Positions 1-7,938 of a stretch of DNA of 58,304 nucleotides are shown piece after piece. The notes beneath the pieces are model-generated. The model saw only the letters and a list, made by a program, of their open reading frames with translations, had not been told where the DNA came from and made no database searches. The stretch spans positions 1 through 58,304 of the forward strand of contig PHDT01000021.1 of NCBI GenBank assembly GCA_002842695.1, written 5' to 3'. Position numbers and translations under genes: made by a program. The stretch's first letter is position 1. Every line of letters starts with the position of its first letter. The DNA comes from Bacteroidetes bacterium HGW-Bacteroidetes-10 (GTDB taxonomy: Bacteria > Bacteroidota > Bacteroidia > Bacteroidales > UBA932).

Positions 1-1848
1 TTAGGCTGACATGTGCACACCAGACCTGCGAGTCGGCAACGTAAATGTGAAGATGCTCCCCACCCCCGGGGAGCTTTTTACTTTAATGGTCCCGCCGTTT
101 CGTTCTGCAAACTCCTTGCAGAGGAACATTCCAAGGCCTGTGTTTTTCCCCTGAATCCAGAGATTTGCAATCTGCTCTTCGGTCATACCTTTGCCATTGT
201 CCTTAACGGAGATTTCGGCCATGTCGCCGGCTCGTTTAAAGCTGAGTTCTATGGTCCCGCCGTCCGGAGTAAACTTTACAGCATTTGTAAAAAGGTTACG
301 GACTATAGTTTTAAACATGTTGATGTCTGCGAAGATTTCATGTTTGCCTTTGTCCTTTTTGCACTGGATCCGGATATCTTTTGACTCTGCATGAGCATGA
401 ATACTTGCCATTACATTTTCGCACTGTTCCTCAAAGAAAAAGAGTTCCGGCTCAAATGGAAGTTTGTTCGCCTGATTTTTGTACCACATTAGTAAGTCCT
501 CAAGAAGGTTATAGGTCTGGTGTGATGCTTTGTGAATGAGCTTTAACATAGATTCCAGCTCAGAATCATCAATCTCTTTTCTCTGTTCAAGCAATATTTG
601 CGAAAATCCAAGAAGTGTATTGAATGGATTTCTCAGGTCGTGTGCAAGAATTGATATAAACTTGTCTTTGTCTTCGTTTATTTTTTTTCGCTCTTCTGCT
701 ATTGATTGGAGTTCAAGTTCGTAAGTCTTACGATCACTTATATCCCTTGCAGCAGAGAAGACAAGCGAATTTTTATAAGGTACAGATTGCCAGTGCAGCC
801 ATTTGTAACTTCCATCTTTTGTGAGATATCTGTTTTCAAATTTCTGAACGGGTTCTCCTTTCAGAATTTTTGAAAATGCTTCAAGAGTGATATCATGATC
901 GTCCGGGTGTACCAGCTCCATAAACGGCTTGTTGGTAATCTCTTTGATTGTAAAGCCCAGAATTTTGGACCAGGCTTTGTTGAGTTTTAGCAACCTGCCG
1001 TTAAAGTCAGAAATTGTAAGCATATCCGCAGCGAGATCAAAGAAGTTCTCTATCTGGTCGGTTTTTGTCTTAAGCTCAAGTTCGGCCTCTTTTCTTTTTT
1101 GGATATTGCGGGTTACGCCCAATACCTCAATCTCTCCTTCCTGGTTAGTCTGGAGTCTTGTTGTCGCCTCTATCCAGATATAACTTCCATCTTTTCTTCT
1201 CTGCCTGAATTCTGTTACTTTGAATTCTTCGTGATTGATTGTGCCGCATTTTCTTGTGGAAAGAATCCATATCTGATTTGATATTGCCTTTAAAAAGATG
1301 GGGTCAATGCTCTCTTCGAATGGCTCTGCCAGTGCCTCTTCTACAGTGAGACCCCGCAAGCTGAACACCGACGGACTTATGTATGTCAGCTTTCTCTTAT
1401 TGATATTGAATATCCAGATTACATCCCGGATGTTTTCTGCAAGTAATCTGTATTTCTCCCTGCTCGCGTCGCGGGAGTTTTCGGCCTTAATAAGATCCTC
1501 AATGTTATGAAAGAGGCAGTGAGCAGACTGGATTTTTCCCGACTCATCACGGACTACATTTCCCGTTACACTCACATGTACGCTCTCTCCCCCTCTCTTT
1601 TTGAGCGTAATATGGAAATTATTAATGACTCCTTTATTTAAGAATTCCGGAAAGCTGACAGAAAAAGCGTCAGCATAATCCGGCGTAATAAAGGCCGATG
1701 CGTTTTCTCCCACAGTTTCATAAAAGCTGAACCCTGTCAAATCAGTCCATGCATTATTTACATACAAAATCTCACCATCTCTGTCAAGTTGCTGATAGGC
1801 CAGAGGAAGATTATCCAGGCCATCTGTAGGGAAAATTGGGCGTGCCAT
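1..1848 (-). CDS. Cytosolic triple-PAS sensor histidine kinase
   Basis: Orphan sensor kinase of about 615 residues that autophosphorylates on His and would pass phosphate to a response regulator not encoded beside it. Three PAS domains are visible (about residues 8-125, 138-255 and 270-385), then a HisKA helix with H-box AHDLRNPFNTLLGFS (His near 403) and a HATPase domain with NAVKF, DNGKGM and GLGMFLCKEF. No membrane segment or signal peptide is seen, so it should sense a cytoplasmic cue. The frame stays open upstream to 1983, but those 45 extra residues are translated largely from repeat R1-A. The start at MARPIFPTDG (1848), just before PAS1, is therefore preferred. The stop codon is the first triplet of the window. 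The ligand is unknown. Confidence 0.9.
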   Translation of the reverse strand: MARPIFPTDGLDNLPLAYQQLDRDGEILYVNNAWTDLTGFSFYETVGENASAFITPDYADAFSVSFPEFLNKGVINNFHITLKKRGGESVHVSVTGNVVRDESGKIQSAHCLFHNIEDLIKAENSRDASREKYRLLAENIRDVIWIFNINKRKLTYISPSVFSLRGLTVEEALAEPFEESIDPIFLKAISNQIWILSTRKCGTINHEEFKVTEFRQRRKDGSYIWIEATTRLQTNQEGEIEVLGVTRNIQKRKEAELELKTKTDQIENFFDLAADMLTISDFNGRLLKLNKAWSKILGFTIKEITNKPFMELVHPDDHDITLEAFSKILKGEPVQKFENRYLTKDGSYKWLHWQSVPYKNSLVFSAARDISDRKTYELELQSIAEERKKINEDKDKFISILAHDLRNPFNTLLGFSQILLEQRKEIDDSELESMLKLIHKASHQTYNLLEDLLMWYKNQANKLPFEPELFFFEEQCENVMASIHAHAESKDIRIQCKKDKGKHEIFADINMFKTIVRNLFTNAVKFTPDGGTIELSFKRAGDMAEISVKDNGKGMTEEQIANLWIQGKNTGLGMFLCKEFAERNGGTIKVKSSPGVGSIFTFTLPTRRSGVHMSA

Positions 1849-1923
1849 AATAGTTGTTATTAGCACATTAAAGATAGGTAATAAATCGTTACAGTGTCGT
1901 TTAATTCTGTAATATTTGTTATT

Positions 1924-2038
1924 ACCCCGTATCGCTGTAACATGTTCATTGTCAGAGAGAGCCACTTTGTCCCCGCGGATCATCCGCGGGGATGATGTGC
2001 CAGTGTCAGATTATGAGCGAGTTACAGCCGTACGGGGT
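1924..2038. repeat. R1-A: long imperfect inverted repeat
   Basis: About 115 bp. The ends pair (left accccgta..gctgtaac, right gttacagccgtacggggt). A GC-rich core begins CACTTTGTCCCCGCGG and would fold back on CCGCGGGG, although the right half of the core is degenerate here (gatgatgtg instead of gacaaagtg). It is one of four R1 copies in the window and sits about 75 bp upstream of the chosen start of the neighbouring kinase gene. Confidence 0.85.
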
Positions 2039-2080
2039 CTGGGTTGGAAATATGCCGAAACCCGCCTTGCGCTTAGGTTA

Positions 2081-2178
2081 GAAGGTGCCGGGCAGATGCC
2101 CGGCGAGGGTTAGCCTTTGGCACAAGGTTTTTCATGCTTGCATGTCTGTAGCCTGTTTCTGTTTGCCGGCTTAGGTTA
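2081..2178. repeat. Spacer repeat S1, partner of inverted S2
   Basis: About 98 bp that align with the reverse complement of 32315-32417. Shared blocks include aggtgccgggc, gcccggcg, agcctt, aaggttt and gcttgcat. Both copies contain the stem GCCGGGC/GCCCGGC with different loops (AGAT here, CTC in the other copy). S1 is followed at a similar distance by an R1 hairpin, as in the inverted copy, so S plus R1 behaves as a composite repeat of about 245 bp. Confidence 0.75.
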
Positions 2179-2209
2179 TAGGGCAATTTTGTTATGCGAT
2201 TTTCATACG

Positions 2210-2322
2210 ACCAGTGTCGCTGTAACTTGCTCATTGTCAATGAAAGCTCCTTTGTCCCCGCGGATCATCCGCGGGGACAAAGTGCCAGTGCCAGATTGCC
2301 AGTTAGTTACAGCCGTACGGGT
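2210..2322. repeat. R1-B: long inverted repeat, intact core
   Basis: 113 bp. The core CTTTGTCCCCGCGG..CCGCGGGGACAAAG is a near-perfect palindrome that could form a very stable hairpin. The right end is agttacagccgtacgggt, and the left end is its degenerate complement. It lies 82 bp past the phosphatase stop codon and could also act as a transcription barrier. Confidence 0.85.
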
Positions 2323-2403
2323 AGAAGTGTAAAAGTTGTCGAAACTCTTTGTTCGTATACGTTTACTCAGCTTTTTGGAATCTATTTTCCTATCTTTTAA
2401 AAT

Positions 2404-3216
2404 CTATTTTCCCAGCTTTTCGTAGCCGGTCATTTTCTCTTTGCGGAGCTGGGCTTTTTCTGGGTTGGTGAGTCCTTTTTTGTAGTCGTAGATGGCGCTT
2501 TCCCATTCGCCGTAGATTGCGTTTGGAAGGACAATGAAGCGGGTTCCCCAATCGTTGCGGGCGCTGTCGGTGGCGGCAAAGCGCTCTTCTATTGTTCCGC
2601 CTTCAAAAGCGGTTGTGAAGTCGTTAAGGTTGTCGCCAAGTAGAAGGGCAATCTCAAACTTTGAAGCGACGGTGTTGCGGCGTGCCTGCTTTGATGACTC
2701 TTCTGCTCTAAAAAGCATATGATCTTTATCGGCGTATGGGAGGTTCAGCTTAACAAGGTTTTCAAGGGTGGCATCAACCTGGGAAACCCTGCGGTTGCTT
2801 ATATAGAATACCTCGATGCCTTTGCCGGCAACCCAATGGAGAAACTCAACGGCACCGGGAACTTCCGGAGCGGCAGCCATCTCAACCCACTCGGCCCAGC
2901 CATCGGGGTTGTATTCGCGGTTCAGGATTATGTTCTCTGCTTCTGAGAAGCTGTTATCCATTATGGTTTCGTCAAGATCGGTGACAATTGCCAGTTTGGT
3001 GCCGGGGGCAGCCTTTTCCAGTTTGAGTTCAAGCTGAAGCTTTGCAAGGTTGAATGCCTGGTAGCAGAGTGCACGGTATTCTGCAGATGTCTGGTGGAAG
3101 AGAACCGGATAGGCCCTCACATCTGTCTGAACATCGGTTGTCTCTGTAACGGTACACTGTGTGGTGAGGCCCACAGTAAAAATTGCAGCTGCTGCAATTG
3201 CGAGTATTTTTTTCAT
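2404..3216 (-). CDS. hel: Lipoprotein e(P4)-type class C acid phosphatase / 5'-nucleotidase
   Basis: HAD-superfamily phosphomonoesterase of 270 residues, close to the usual e(P4) length of about 270. The N-terminus is a lipoprotein signal with lipobox LTTQC (Cys21), so the mature protein should be anchored in the envelope. HAD motif I is TDLDETIMDN (Asp80 nucleophile, Asp82). Further HAD features are EVFYISNRR and LLGDNLNDF. In known members the enzyme releases phosphate from nucleotides, including NMN, for uptake of nucleosides or nicotinamide riboside. It ends just before repeat R1-B. No transporter is adjacent. Confidence 0.88.
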   Translation of the reverse strand: MKKILAIAAAAIFTVGLTTQCTVTETTDVQTDVRAYPVLFHQTSAEYRALCYQAFNLAKLQLELKLEKAAPGTKLAIVTDLDETIMDNSFSEAENIILNREYNPDGWAEWVEMAAAPEVPGAVEFLHWVAGKGIEVFYISNRRVSQVDATLENLVKLNLPYADKDHMLFRAEESSKQARRNTVASKFEIALLLGDNLNDFTTAFEGGTIEERFAATDSARNDWGTRFIVLPNAIYGEWESAIYDYKKGLTNPEKAQLRKEKMTGYEKLGK

Positions 3217-3293
3217 ATTTAGAATTATTTATTGCTAATCTGACTGCAAAAATGCGAAAAATTATGATGAAAAGCCTGCGAATGGCCTCGCAA

Positions 3294-3647
3294 TTATTTC
3301 CAGCCAATGACAGCAGAAATCTCCAGAATTACTTTGCTGATTTTGTCCAGCCGTCTCGGGAGCCGGCCCATCTTTTCGATGCGGGCTCTGAGGCGGGCGG
3401 CGAGCTCTTCCAGAGGCTCGCCACCCGCCTTCACACTTGCCGCAATATCTTTTCCCAGTTTTGTTATCAGCTCCCGTTCAATATTCCGCAGATCGACTGC
3501 CGCCTTGTCATAAGCTGCCAGCTTCTCTTTCCGGCCAAGTGAGGCAGCCAGAGATCGCAGCTCATCAACCTCTGCAATGGCTCTTCTTGTATCTTCAAGC
3601 TTTTTGATTGCCGGGTTTCCGAGACTTTTTGATAATGTCTTATCCAT
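3294..3647 (-). CDS. Small helical hypothetical protein
   Basis: 117 residues, predicted almost entirely helical and highly charged (many Lys, Arg, Glu), with no signal peptide or Cys. I do not recognise the family. Its start is 11 bp after the stop codon of the upstream lipoprotein gene on the same strand, so the two are probably co-transcribed. Composition is normal for the neighbourhood, and the ATG start at MDKTLSKSLG is the only good one. It could be a cytoplasmic partner of the lipoprotein, but that rests only on gene order. Confidence 0.65.
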   Translation of the reverse strand: MDKTLSKSLGNPAIKKLEDTRRAIAEVDELRSLAASLGRKEKLAAYDKAAVDLRNIERELITKLGKDIAASVKAGGEPLEELAARLRARIEKMGRLPRRLDKISKVILEISAVIGWK

Positions 3648-3658
3648 AACTGCAGATA

Positions 3659-4639
3659 TTAATTGTTGATTTTGCGGATTGCCTTGCCGGCGGCTTTGGA
3701 GAGGCTCCGGACCTCGGTGATGAACTCGTCAATTTGCAGGCGGGCCTCAGTGAAGCTCTTTTTTCGCATGATTTCGGCAGCCATTTTTGAGTGGGCCCTT
3801 CTGAGCGATTTTACTGCACTCACAGAGGATCTCCTTATCTCTTCAAGGGAGCCGGCCCTCTCCAGCAGATTGATGTAGCGTCTGTCTTCTGAGATGTTTT
3901 CATAAGGTCTGGTCATTTTAAGAAATGCCAGATAGTTGCTCTGAAGCCCCTCACGCTCATTTTGAATGAGAGCCTTGATTTCACTTCCCGAGAGAATCTC
4001 TGCAAGGTTATCGCTAAGCACAGAAATAAGAGTGTCGCCCTCTGAGATAAACTCCCTTAGTGCCTTGGTTCTTGCATTGTGTGCACTAAGTTCTGCACCG
4101 TATCCCACAATTTTCCCTGCTGTTGCAGTAATCCCTAACGGAAGGGGCCGGGTAATTCTGTAACTGTTAAAGGAGCCAATGAGCGAATCGAGAGCCCTGC
4201 CGGCAGATCTGAACTCCCTGCCGGGGTCGGCCACCCGGTTATCGTGAGATAGAGAGGAGAGTGCCCTGGAGTATTTCTGAAGAATTTTTAGCGAAGCATC
4301 CAGCCCGGCAGAAGAAGAGGCAGAATTTTTTGTAATTGCATAAGTTGCATTCAGCTCCGAATGCCTCAGCACCGGATTTTCAAGGGTTACTGCATACCAG
4401 ATTCCGCGCTCTTTGCGAATCTCTGCCATTTCGCTGCTTATTAAGGAGGGGTAGGCCGATAAACTGTCGCATGCTGCCGCAAACTCATTTACGCTTTTAA
4501 GCTGACTGCGGGAGAGAGATGCACAGCTTTGTGCGATGGGCACAATAGCAGCAGTGCTAAAGAGAAGAGCGGTTGCAAGGATTTGTACCTTGCCACCGCT
4601 CCTGATAATATTTACAAAATTCCGAATCGTTTTGTTCAT
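3659..4639 (-). CDS. Hypothetical helical lipoprotein
   Basis: 326 residues from MNKTIRNFVN; the frame is open 18 codons further upstream, but that extension overlaps the next gene and has no signal character. After a charged n-region comes a hydrophobic segment (ILATALLFSTAAIVPIAQSC) with a plausible lipobox ending AQSC. The mature part is Ser/Ala/Arg-rich and mostly helical, resembling periplasmic four-helix or coiled-coil proteins. No known domain is recognised. It lies between a DUF3575-like barrel gene (gap 37 bp) and a small helical protein on the same strand, so an operon of three envelope-related genes is likely. Confidence 0.7.
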   Translation of the reverse strand: MNKTIRNFVNIIRSGGKVQILATALLFSTAAIVPIAQSCASLSRSQLKSVNEFAAACDSLSAYPSLISSEMAEIRKERGIWYAVTLENPVLRHSELNATYAITKNSASSSAGLDASLKILQKYSRALSSLSHDNRVADPGREFRSAGRALDSLIGSFNSYRITRPLPLGITATAGKIVGYGAELSAHNARTKALREFISEGDTLISVLSDNLAEILSGSEIKALIQNEREGLQSNYLAFLKMTRPYENISEDRRYINLLERAGSLEEIRRSSVSAVKSLRRAHSKMAAEIMRKKSFTEARLQIDEFITEVRSLSKAAGKAIRKINN

Positions 4640-4676
4640 AATTAAGTATTTGGTACTCAAATATAAACAAAATATT

Positions 4677-5441
4677 TTAGAATTTAATACCAATTATAAT
4701 TCCGGATCTGATTCCTGCCCATGGTCCGGTAATGTCTACCTTAACACTGTTGGCAGTTACAGTAGCTGTCTGTTTGACCATAGGAATATCCAGGTTTTCT
4801 ATCTCCTGCTTGAGGTCTGCCTGTCCGTCTGCAGGGATTGGCTCGCTTGGGATGCCGTCCAGAAGACCGCTGCTTACACCATATGCAGGTCCGAGTATCC
4901 ACCAGTCAAGTGAAACAAACTTGCCCAAAGCCCACTGAGCTCCAAACATTATTCCACCTGTGTGTGAGGCAATATTTCCTGCAAGTTTGATACTTTTCTC
5001 AGAGGGAACTCCATCCTCTTCAACCTCAAATGTGATGTCAACATTATTTACATCGTAGGTAGCATACCTGTAGTACGGAGCAATGTAGAATCCGCGTCCG
5101 TATCCTTTTTTACCAAGGTAAAAGCGGATTTCCGGAGTGATTGCGTAGTTTGCCATCTGGGCATGGTTAAGAATGTTTATCGGCTCCTGGTCTTCAAAAT
5201 TTGCCATGTCAATAATCTTGTCCTTGAACGGGATTGTTGTGTAAGGCATGAACCTGAATCCTATTGCAGCCGAAACTCTTTTGGAAAGCACTCTCTCATA
5301 CTGGATTCCATAGTTTTTTAAAAAGAGAGAGGTTAAATTGACTTTTACGAAATTCATCTGATGTTGTTCAGATGCCTTCTGTGCAAAAACACCCGGTGTA
5401 ATTAACAGAAGTAAACCTGTAAGTAAAAGAAGCTTTTTCAT
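4677..5441 (-). CDS. DUF3575-like outer-membrane beta-barrel protein
   Basis: 254 residues with a cleavable signal (MKKLLLLTGLLLLITPGVFA, cleavage before QKA). The body has alternating aromatic strands (KNYGIQYERVLSKRVSAAIGFRFMP, GFYIAPYYRYATY, FVSLDWWILGPAYG) and ends in a strand finishing IIIGIKF, a C-terminal Phe typical of barrels. Start context and length resemble Bacteroidota DUF3575 proteins, whose function is unknown. A TATTTTTG box on the minus strand lies 38-45 bp upstream. The assignment to a barrel is good; the exact family is tentative. Confidence 0.75.
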   Translation of the reverse strand: MKKLLLLTGLLLLITPGVFAQKASEQHQMNFVKVNLTSLFLKNYGIQYERVLSKRVSAAIGFRFMPYTTIPFKDKIIDMANFEDQEPINILNHAQMANYAITPEIRFYLGKKGYGRGFYIAPYYRYATYDVNNVDITFEVEEDGVPSEKSIKLAGNIASHTGGIMFGAQWALGKFVSLDWWILGPAYGVSSGLLDGIPSEPIPADGQADLKQEIENLDIPMVKQTATVTANSVKVDITGPWAGIRSGIIIGIKF

Positions 5442-5478
5442 GGTTTTAGATTGTTAGTAATCTGAGATAAAATTAATA

Positions 5479-5486
5479 CAAAAATA
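5479..5486 (-). promoter_or_regulatory. Bacteroidota -7 box for the DUF3575-like gene
   Basis: Reads TATTTTTG on the minus strand, matching the -7 consensus TAnnTTTG, about 38 bp before the ATG. No TTTG is seen at the expected -33 distance, so only half of the promoter is supported. Confidence 0.4.
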
Positions 5487-5561
5487 GATGAAACAACTTA
5501 ATTTTAAAGGTTTTTTGCATTTTATGACCATAAATCGGGAAAAATTCCTAATTTTAGAGGG

Positions 5562-5569
5562 TAAATTTG
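5562..5569 (+). promoter_or_regulatory. Bacteroidota -7 box for the GH20 gene
   Basis: TAAATTTG fits TAnnTTTG and lies 23 bp before the ATG at 5593, giving a short leader. No clear -33 TTTG is present 19-21 bp upstream. Confidence 0.4.
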
Positions 5570-5592
5570 TCTGAATTAATATATTCATACCT

Positions 5593-7221
5593 ATGAAAAG
5601 CTTTAAAACCAGTCTGATTCTATTTCTTTTTCTATCTATGATTTCAAACTATAACCTCAGTGCCTCCGGAAATGTAAATATTGTTCCTAAACCGGTGTCG
5701 GCAGTTGAAAAAAAGGGACACTTTGTAATAAATTCCAATACCAAAATAGTATTCAATTTTTCCGATGAGCACAATGTGAATATCGCTTCACCATTAAACG
5801 CCCACATTTCAAAATTCTACGGAATGGAGCCTTTAGCAATTGCAGCAGCTCCAAAAATGTCTTCCAACTCAATCTTTATTTCTCTTAATAAAAAATCTGG
5901 CATTAAACCTGAAGGATATCTTATGGATGTAAGCGGCAGTGGTGTCTCAATTGAGGCTTCAACCCCGGCCGGTCTCTTCTATGCTGTTCAATCCCTTATT
6001 CAGCTTATGCCTGCAGAGGAGATGAGAATGGACAAAATAAAAGTTCCTTATGTATCTGTAGAGGACTATCCCAGATTTGAATGGAGAGGTCTCCATCTTG
6101 ATGTTTGCCGCCACTTCATGCCTAAGGAGTTCGTCCTTAAATACATTGACTATATGGCGATGCACAAGCTTAACACTTTCCATTTTCACCTTACAGAGGA
6201 TCAGGGCTGGAGAATTGAAATAAAGAGATACCCAAGACTGACTGAGATTGGCTCTAAAAGAAAGGAGACCATCATGGGAAGGGGAAATGAGGCTGTGAAA
6301 CTATACGACGGAAAGCCTCACGGAGGTTTCTACACTCAGGAGGATATTAAGGAGATTGTTGCCTATGCTGCAAAAAGATATGTAACAGTTGTTCCTGAAA
6401 TTGAGATGCCCGGTCACGCACTGGCTGCTCTTGCAGCATATCCTGAGCTAGGGTGCACAGGAGGCCCTTATGAAGTTGCCACCAAATGGGGCGTTTTCAA
6501 AGAGGTGATGTGCGCAGGAAAGGAGGGGACCTTTGAATTCTTGCAGAATGTTATGGACGAGGTGCTGGCGCTCTTCCCTTCAAAGTTTATTCATATAGGC
6601 GGCGACGAGTGCCCAAAGGAGAGCTGGAAGGAGTGTCCCGATTGTCAGCAGAGAATAAAGGAGCTTGGCCTTAAGGATGAGCATGAGCTGCAGAGCTGGT
6701 TCATAACCAGAATGGAGAAATACCTGAATGCAAAAGGGAGAGACATCATTGGATGGGACGAAATCCTTGAGGGCGGACTTGCACCTAATGCAGCAGTTAT
6801 GTCGTGGAGGGGAGAGGCAGGCGGAATTGCCGCAGCAAAGGAGAGGCACAAAGTTGTTATGTCTCCGGGAACCCACTGCTACCTTGACCACTTCCAGGGA
6901 GCAAAAGAGACTCAACCTCTGGCTATAGGCGGATTCACCCCTCTTGAGAAAATTTACTCATACGAACCTGTACCTGCAGAGCTTTCTGCAGAGGAGGCAA
7001 AATATATCATGGGGGCTCAGGGTAATGTGTGGACAGAGTTTATGCCGAATCCTGCCCATGTTGAGTATATGGTTTATCCTCGTGCAGCGGCTCTGGCAGA
7101 GGTGGTGTGGTCTCCAAAGGAGTCCCGCGACTACAAAAACTTTAAGGAGAGAATGGAGAAGATGGTTCTCAGGTATTACTCCTACGGAATCAATTTCTGC
7201 CGTCTGGAATTTCAAAAGTAA
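5593..7221 (+). CDS. Exported GH20 beta-N-acetylhexosaminidase
   Basis: 542 residues. A signal peptide (SLILFLFLSMISNYNLSAS) is followed by the GH20b alpha/beta domain (about 30-150) and the catalytic GH20 barrel (about 155-500). Diagnostic motifs are FHFHLTEDQGWRIEIKRYP, PEIEMPGHA and HIGGDECPK, which holds the Asp-Glu pair of substrate-assisted catalysis. WDEILEGG and MSWRGEAGG follow later in the barrel. It removes terminal GlcNAc or GalNAc from glycans in the periplasm or at the cell surface. It stands alone on the plus strand, divergent from the DUF3575-like gene and 83 bp before an exported rubrerythrin gene. Confidence 0.93.
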   Translation: MKSFKTSLILFLFLSMISNYNLSASGNVNIVPKPVSAVEKKGHFVINSNTKIVFNFSDEHNVNIASPLNAHISKFYGMEPLAIAAAPKMSSNSIFISLNKKSGIKPEGYLMDVSGSGVSIEASTPAGLFYAVQSLIQLMPAEEMRMDKIKVPYVSVEDYPRFEWRGLHLDVCRHFMPKEFVLKYIDYMAMHKLNTFHFHLTEDQGWRIEIKRYPRLTEIGSKRKETIMGRGNEAVKLYDGKPHGGFYTQEDIKEIVAYAAKRYVTVVPEIEMPGHALAALAAYPELGCTGGPYEVATKWGVFKEVMCAGKEGTFEFLQNVMDEVLALFPSKFIHIGGDECPKESWKECPDCQQRIKELGLKDEHELQSWFITRMEKYLNAKGRDIIGWDEILEGGLAPNAAVMSWRGEAGGIAAAKERHKVVMSPGTHCYLDHFQGAKETQPLAIGGFTPLEKIYSYEPVPAELSAEEAKYIMGAQGNVWTEFMPNPAHVEYMVYPRAAALAEVVWSPKESRDYKNFKERMEKMVLRYYSYGINFCRLEFQK

Positions 7222-7304
7222 TTTATGCCTGGAAACAGGCAGCAATAGTCACTGATTAGTTAACAAAACTAAATAGCTCCGGGTATTAATTTAATTCATT
7301 TATC

Positions 7305-7931
7305 ATGAAAAAACTGTTATTAATTGCTTTGGCAGGATTATTTGCCTTTGCCGGCTGTAAACAGGCACAACCTGAGAAAACTATTGCAAACCTCAAATGG
7401 GCTTATGAAAAAGAGCTTACCGCAAGCGTAAGGTATGCCGCTTATGCCCTCAAGGCTCAGGAAGAGGGTTACGAAGCCATTGCAAAACTTTTCAACGCTG
7501 TTTCCAAATCTGACGGAATCCACGCTGAGAATCACCTCAAGGCTCTCGAAGCACACGGAGTTACAATGGAAGAGGTTACACCTCAGTACGAGACCCTGAC
7601 AACTGCAGAAAATCTTGAGATTTCAATCAAAGGCGAGACAATCGCAATTGAGGAGAAGTTTCCTCAGTACCTTGCCGAAGCCGTTGAAGAGAAGGTAGAT
7701 GAGGCTAAACTCTCATTCCTCTGGGTAATTGAGACAGAAAAAGTTCACCATGTTTTCTTCACAAAGGCACTTGAGTCACTAAAAGCAGCAGCGGATGCTA
7801 CTCTTCCGGCAGTTGTTCTTCCTGAAGGTTATGCAGTATGCCCTACTTGCGGCCATATCTATGATATTGCAGCTCAAGAAGAAATTTGCGCTTTCTGTGA
7901 TACAGAAAAGGCTTCATTCCTTATTTTCTGA
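7305..7931 (+). CDS. Rubrerythrin-like protein with lipoprotein signal
   Basis: 208 residues: a lipoprotein-like leader (LLLIALAGLFAFAGCKQ, lipobox FAGC), a ferritin-like four-helix di-iron domain (about 30-165) and a C-terminal rubredoxin-like knuckle (CPTCGH..CAFCDT). Helix motifs include EKELTASVRYAAYA, SKSDGIHAENH and EEKVDEAKLSFLWVIETEKVHH. Rubrerythrins reduce peroxide in the cytoplasm of anaerobes; export is not usual. The iron-ligand Glu normally found in the ExxHA motif appears as Asp (SDGIHAENH), so activity may be altered. It ends 7 bp from a convergent peptidase gene. Confidence 0.85.
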   Translation: MKKLLLIALAGLFAFAGCKQAQPEKTIANLKWAYEKELTASVRYAAYALKAQEEGYEAIAKLFNAVSKSDGIHAENHLKALEAHGVTMEEVTPQYETLTTAENLEISIKGETIAIEEKFPQYLAEAVEEKVDEAKLSFLWVIETEKVHHVFFTKALESLKAAADATLPAVVLPEGYAVCPTCGHIYDIAAQEEICAFCDTEKASFLIF

Positions 7932-7938
7932 TCTGGGG

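Larger units (their letters stand above)
1849..2403. other. 555-bp gene-free interval filled by repeats
   Basis: No convincing gene is present; the short open frames are translations of repeats. The interval holds R1-A (1924-2038), a spacer with a GCCGGGC/GCCCGGC hairpin (2081-2178) and R1-B (2210-2322). It lies between two minus-strand genes, so the repeats are upstream of the kinase and downstream of the phosphatase. Confidence 0.8.

Noticed and set aside
1849..1983. N-terminal extension of the first kinase (45 extra codons)
   Set aside because: It is largely a translation of the R1-A end and lacks PAS sequence; MARPIFPTDG at 1848 is the natural start.
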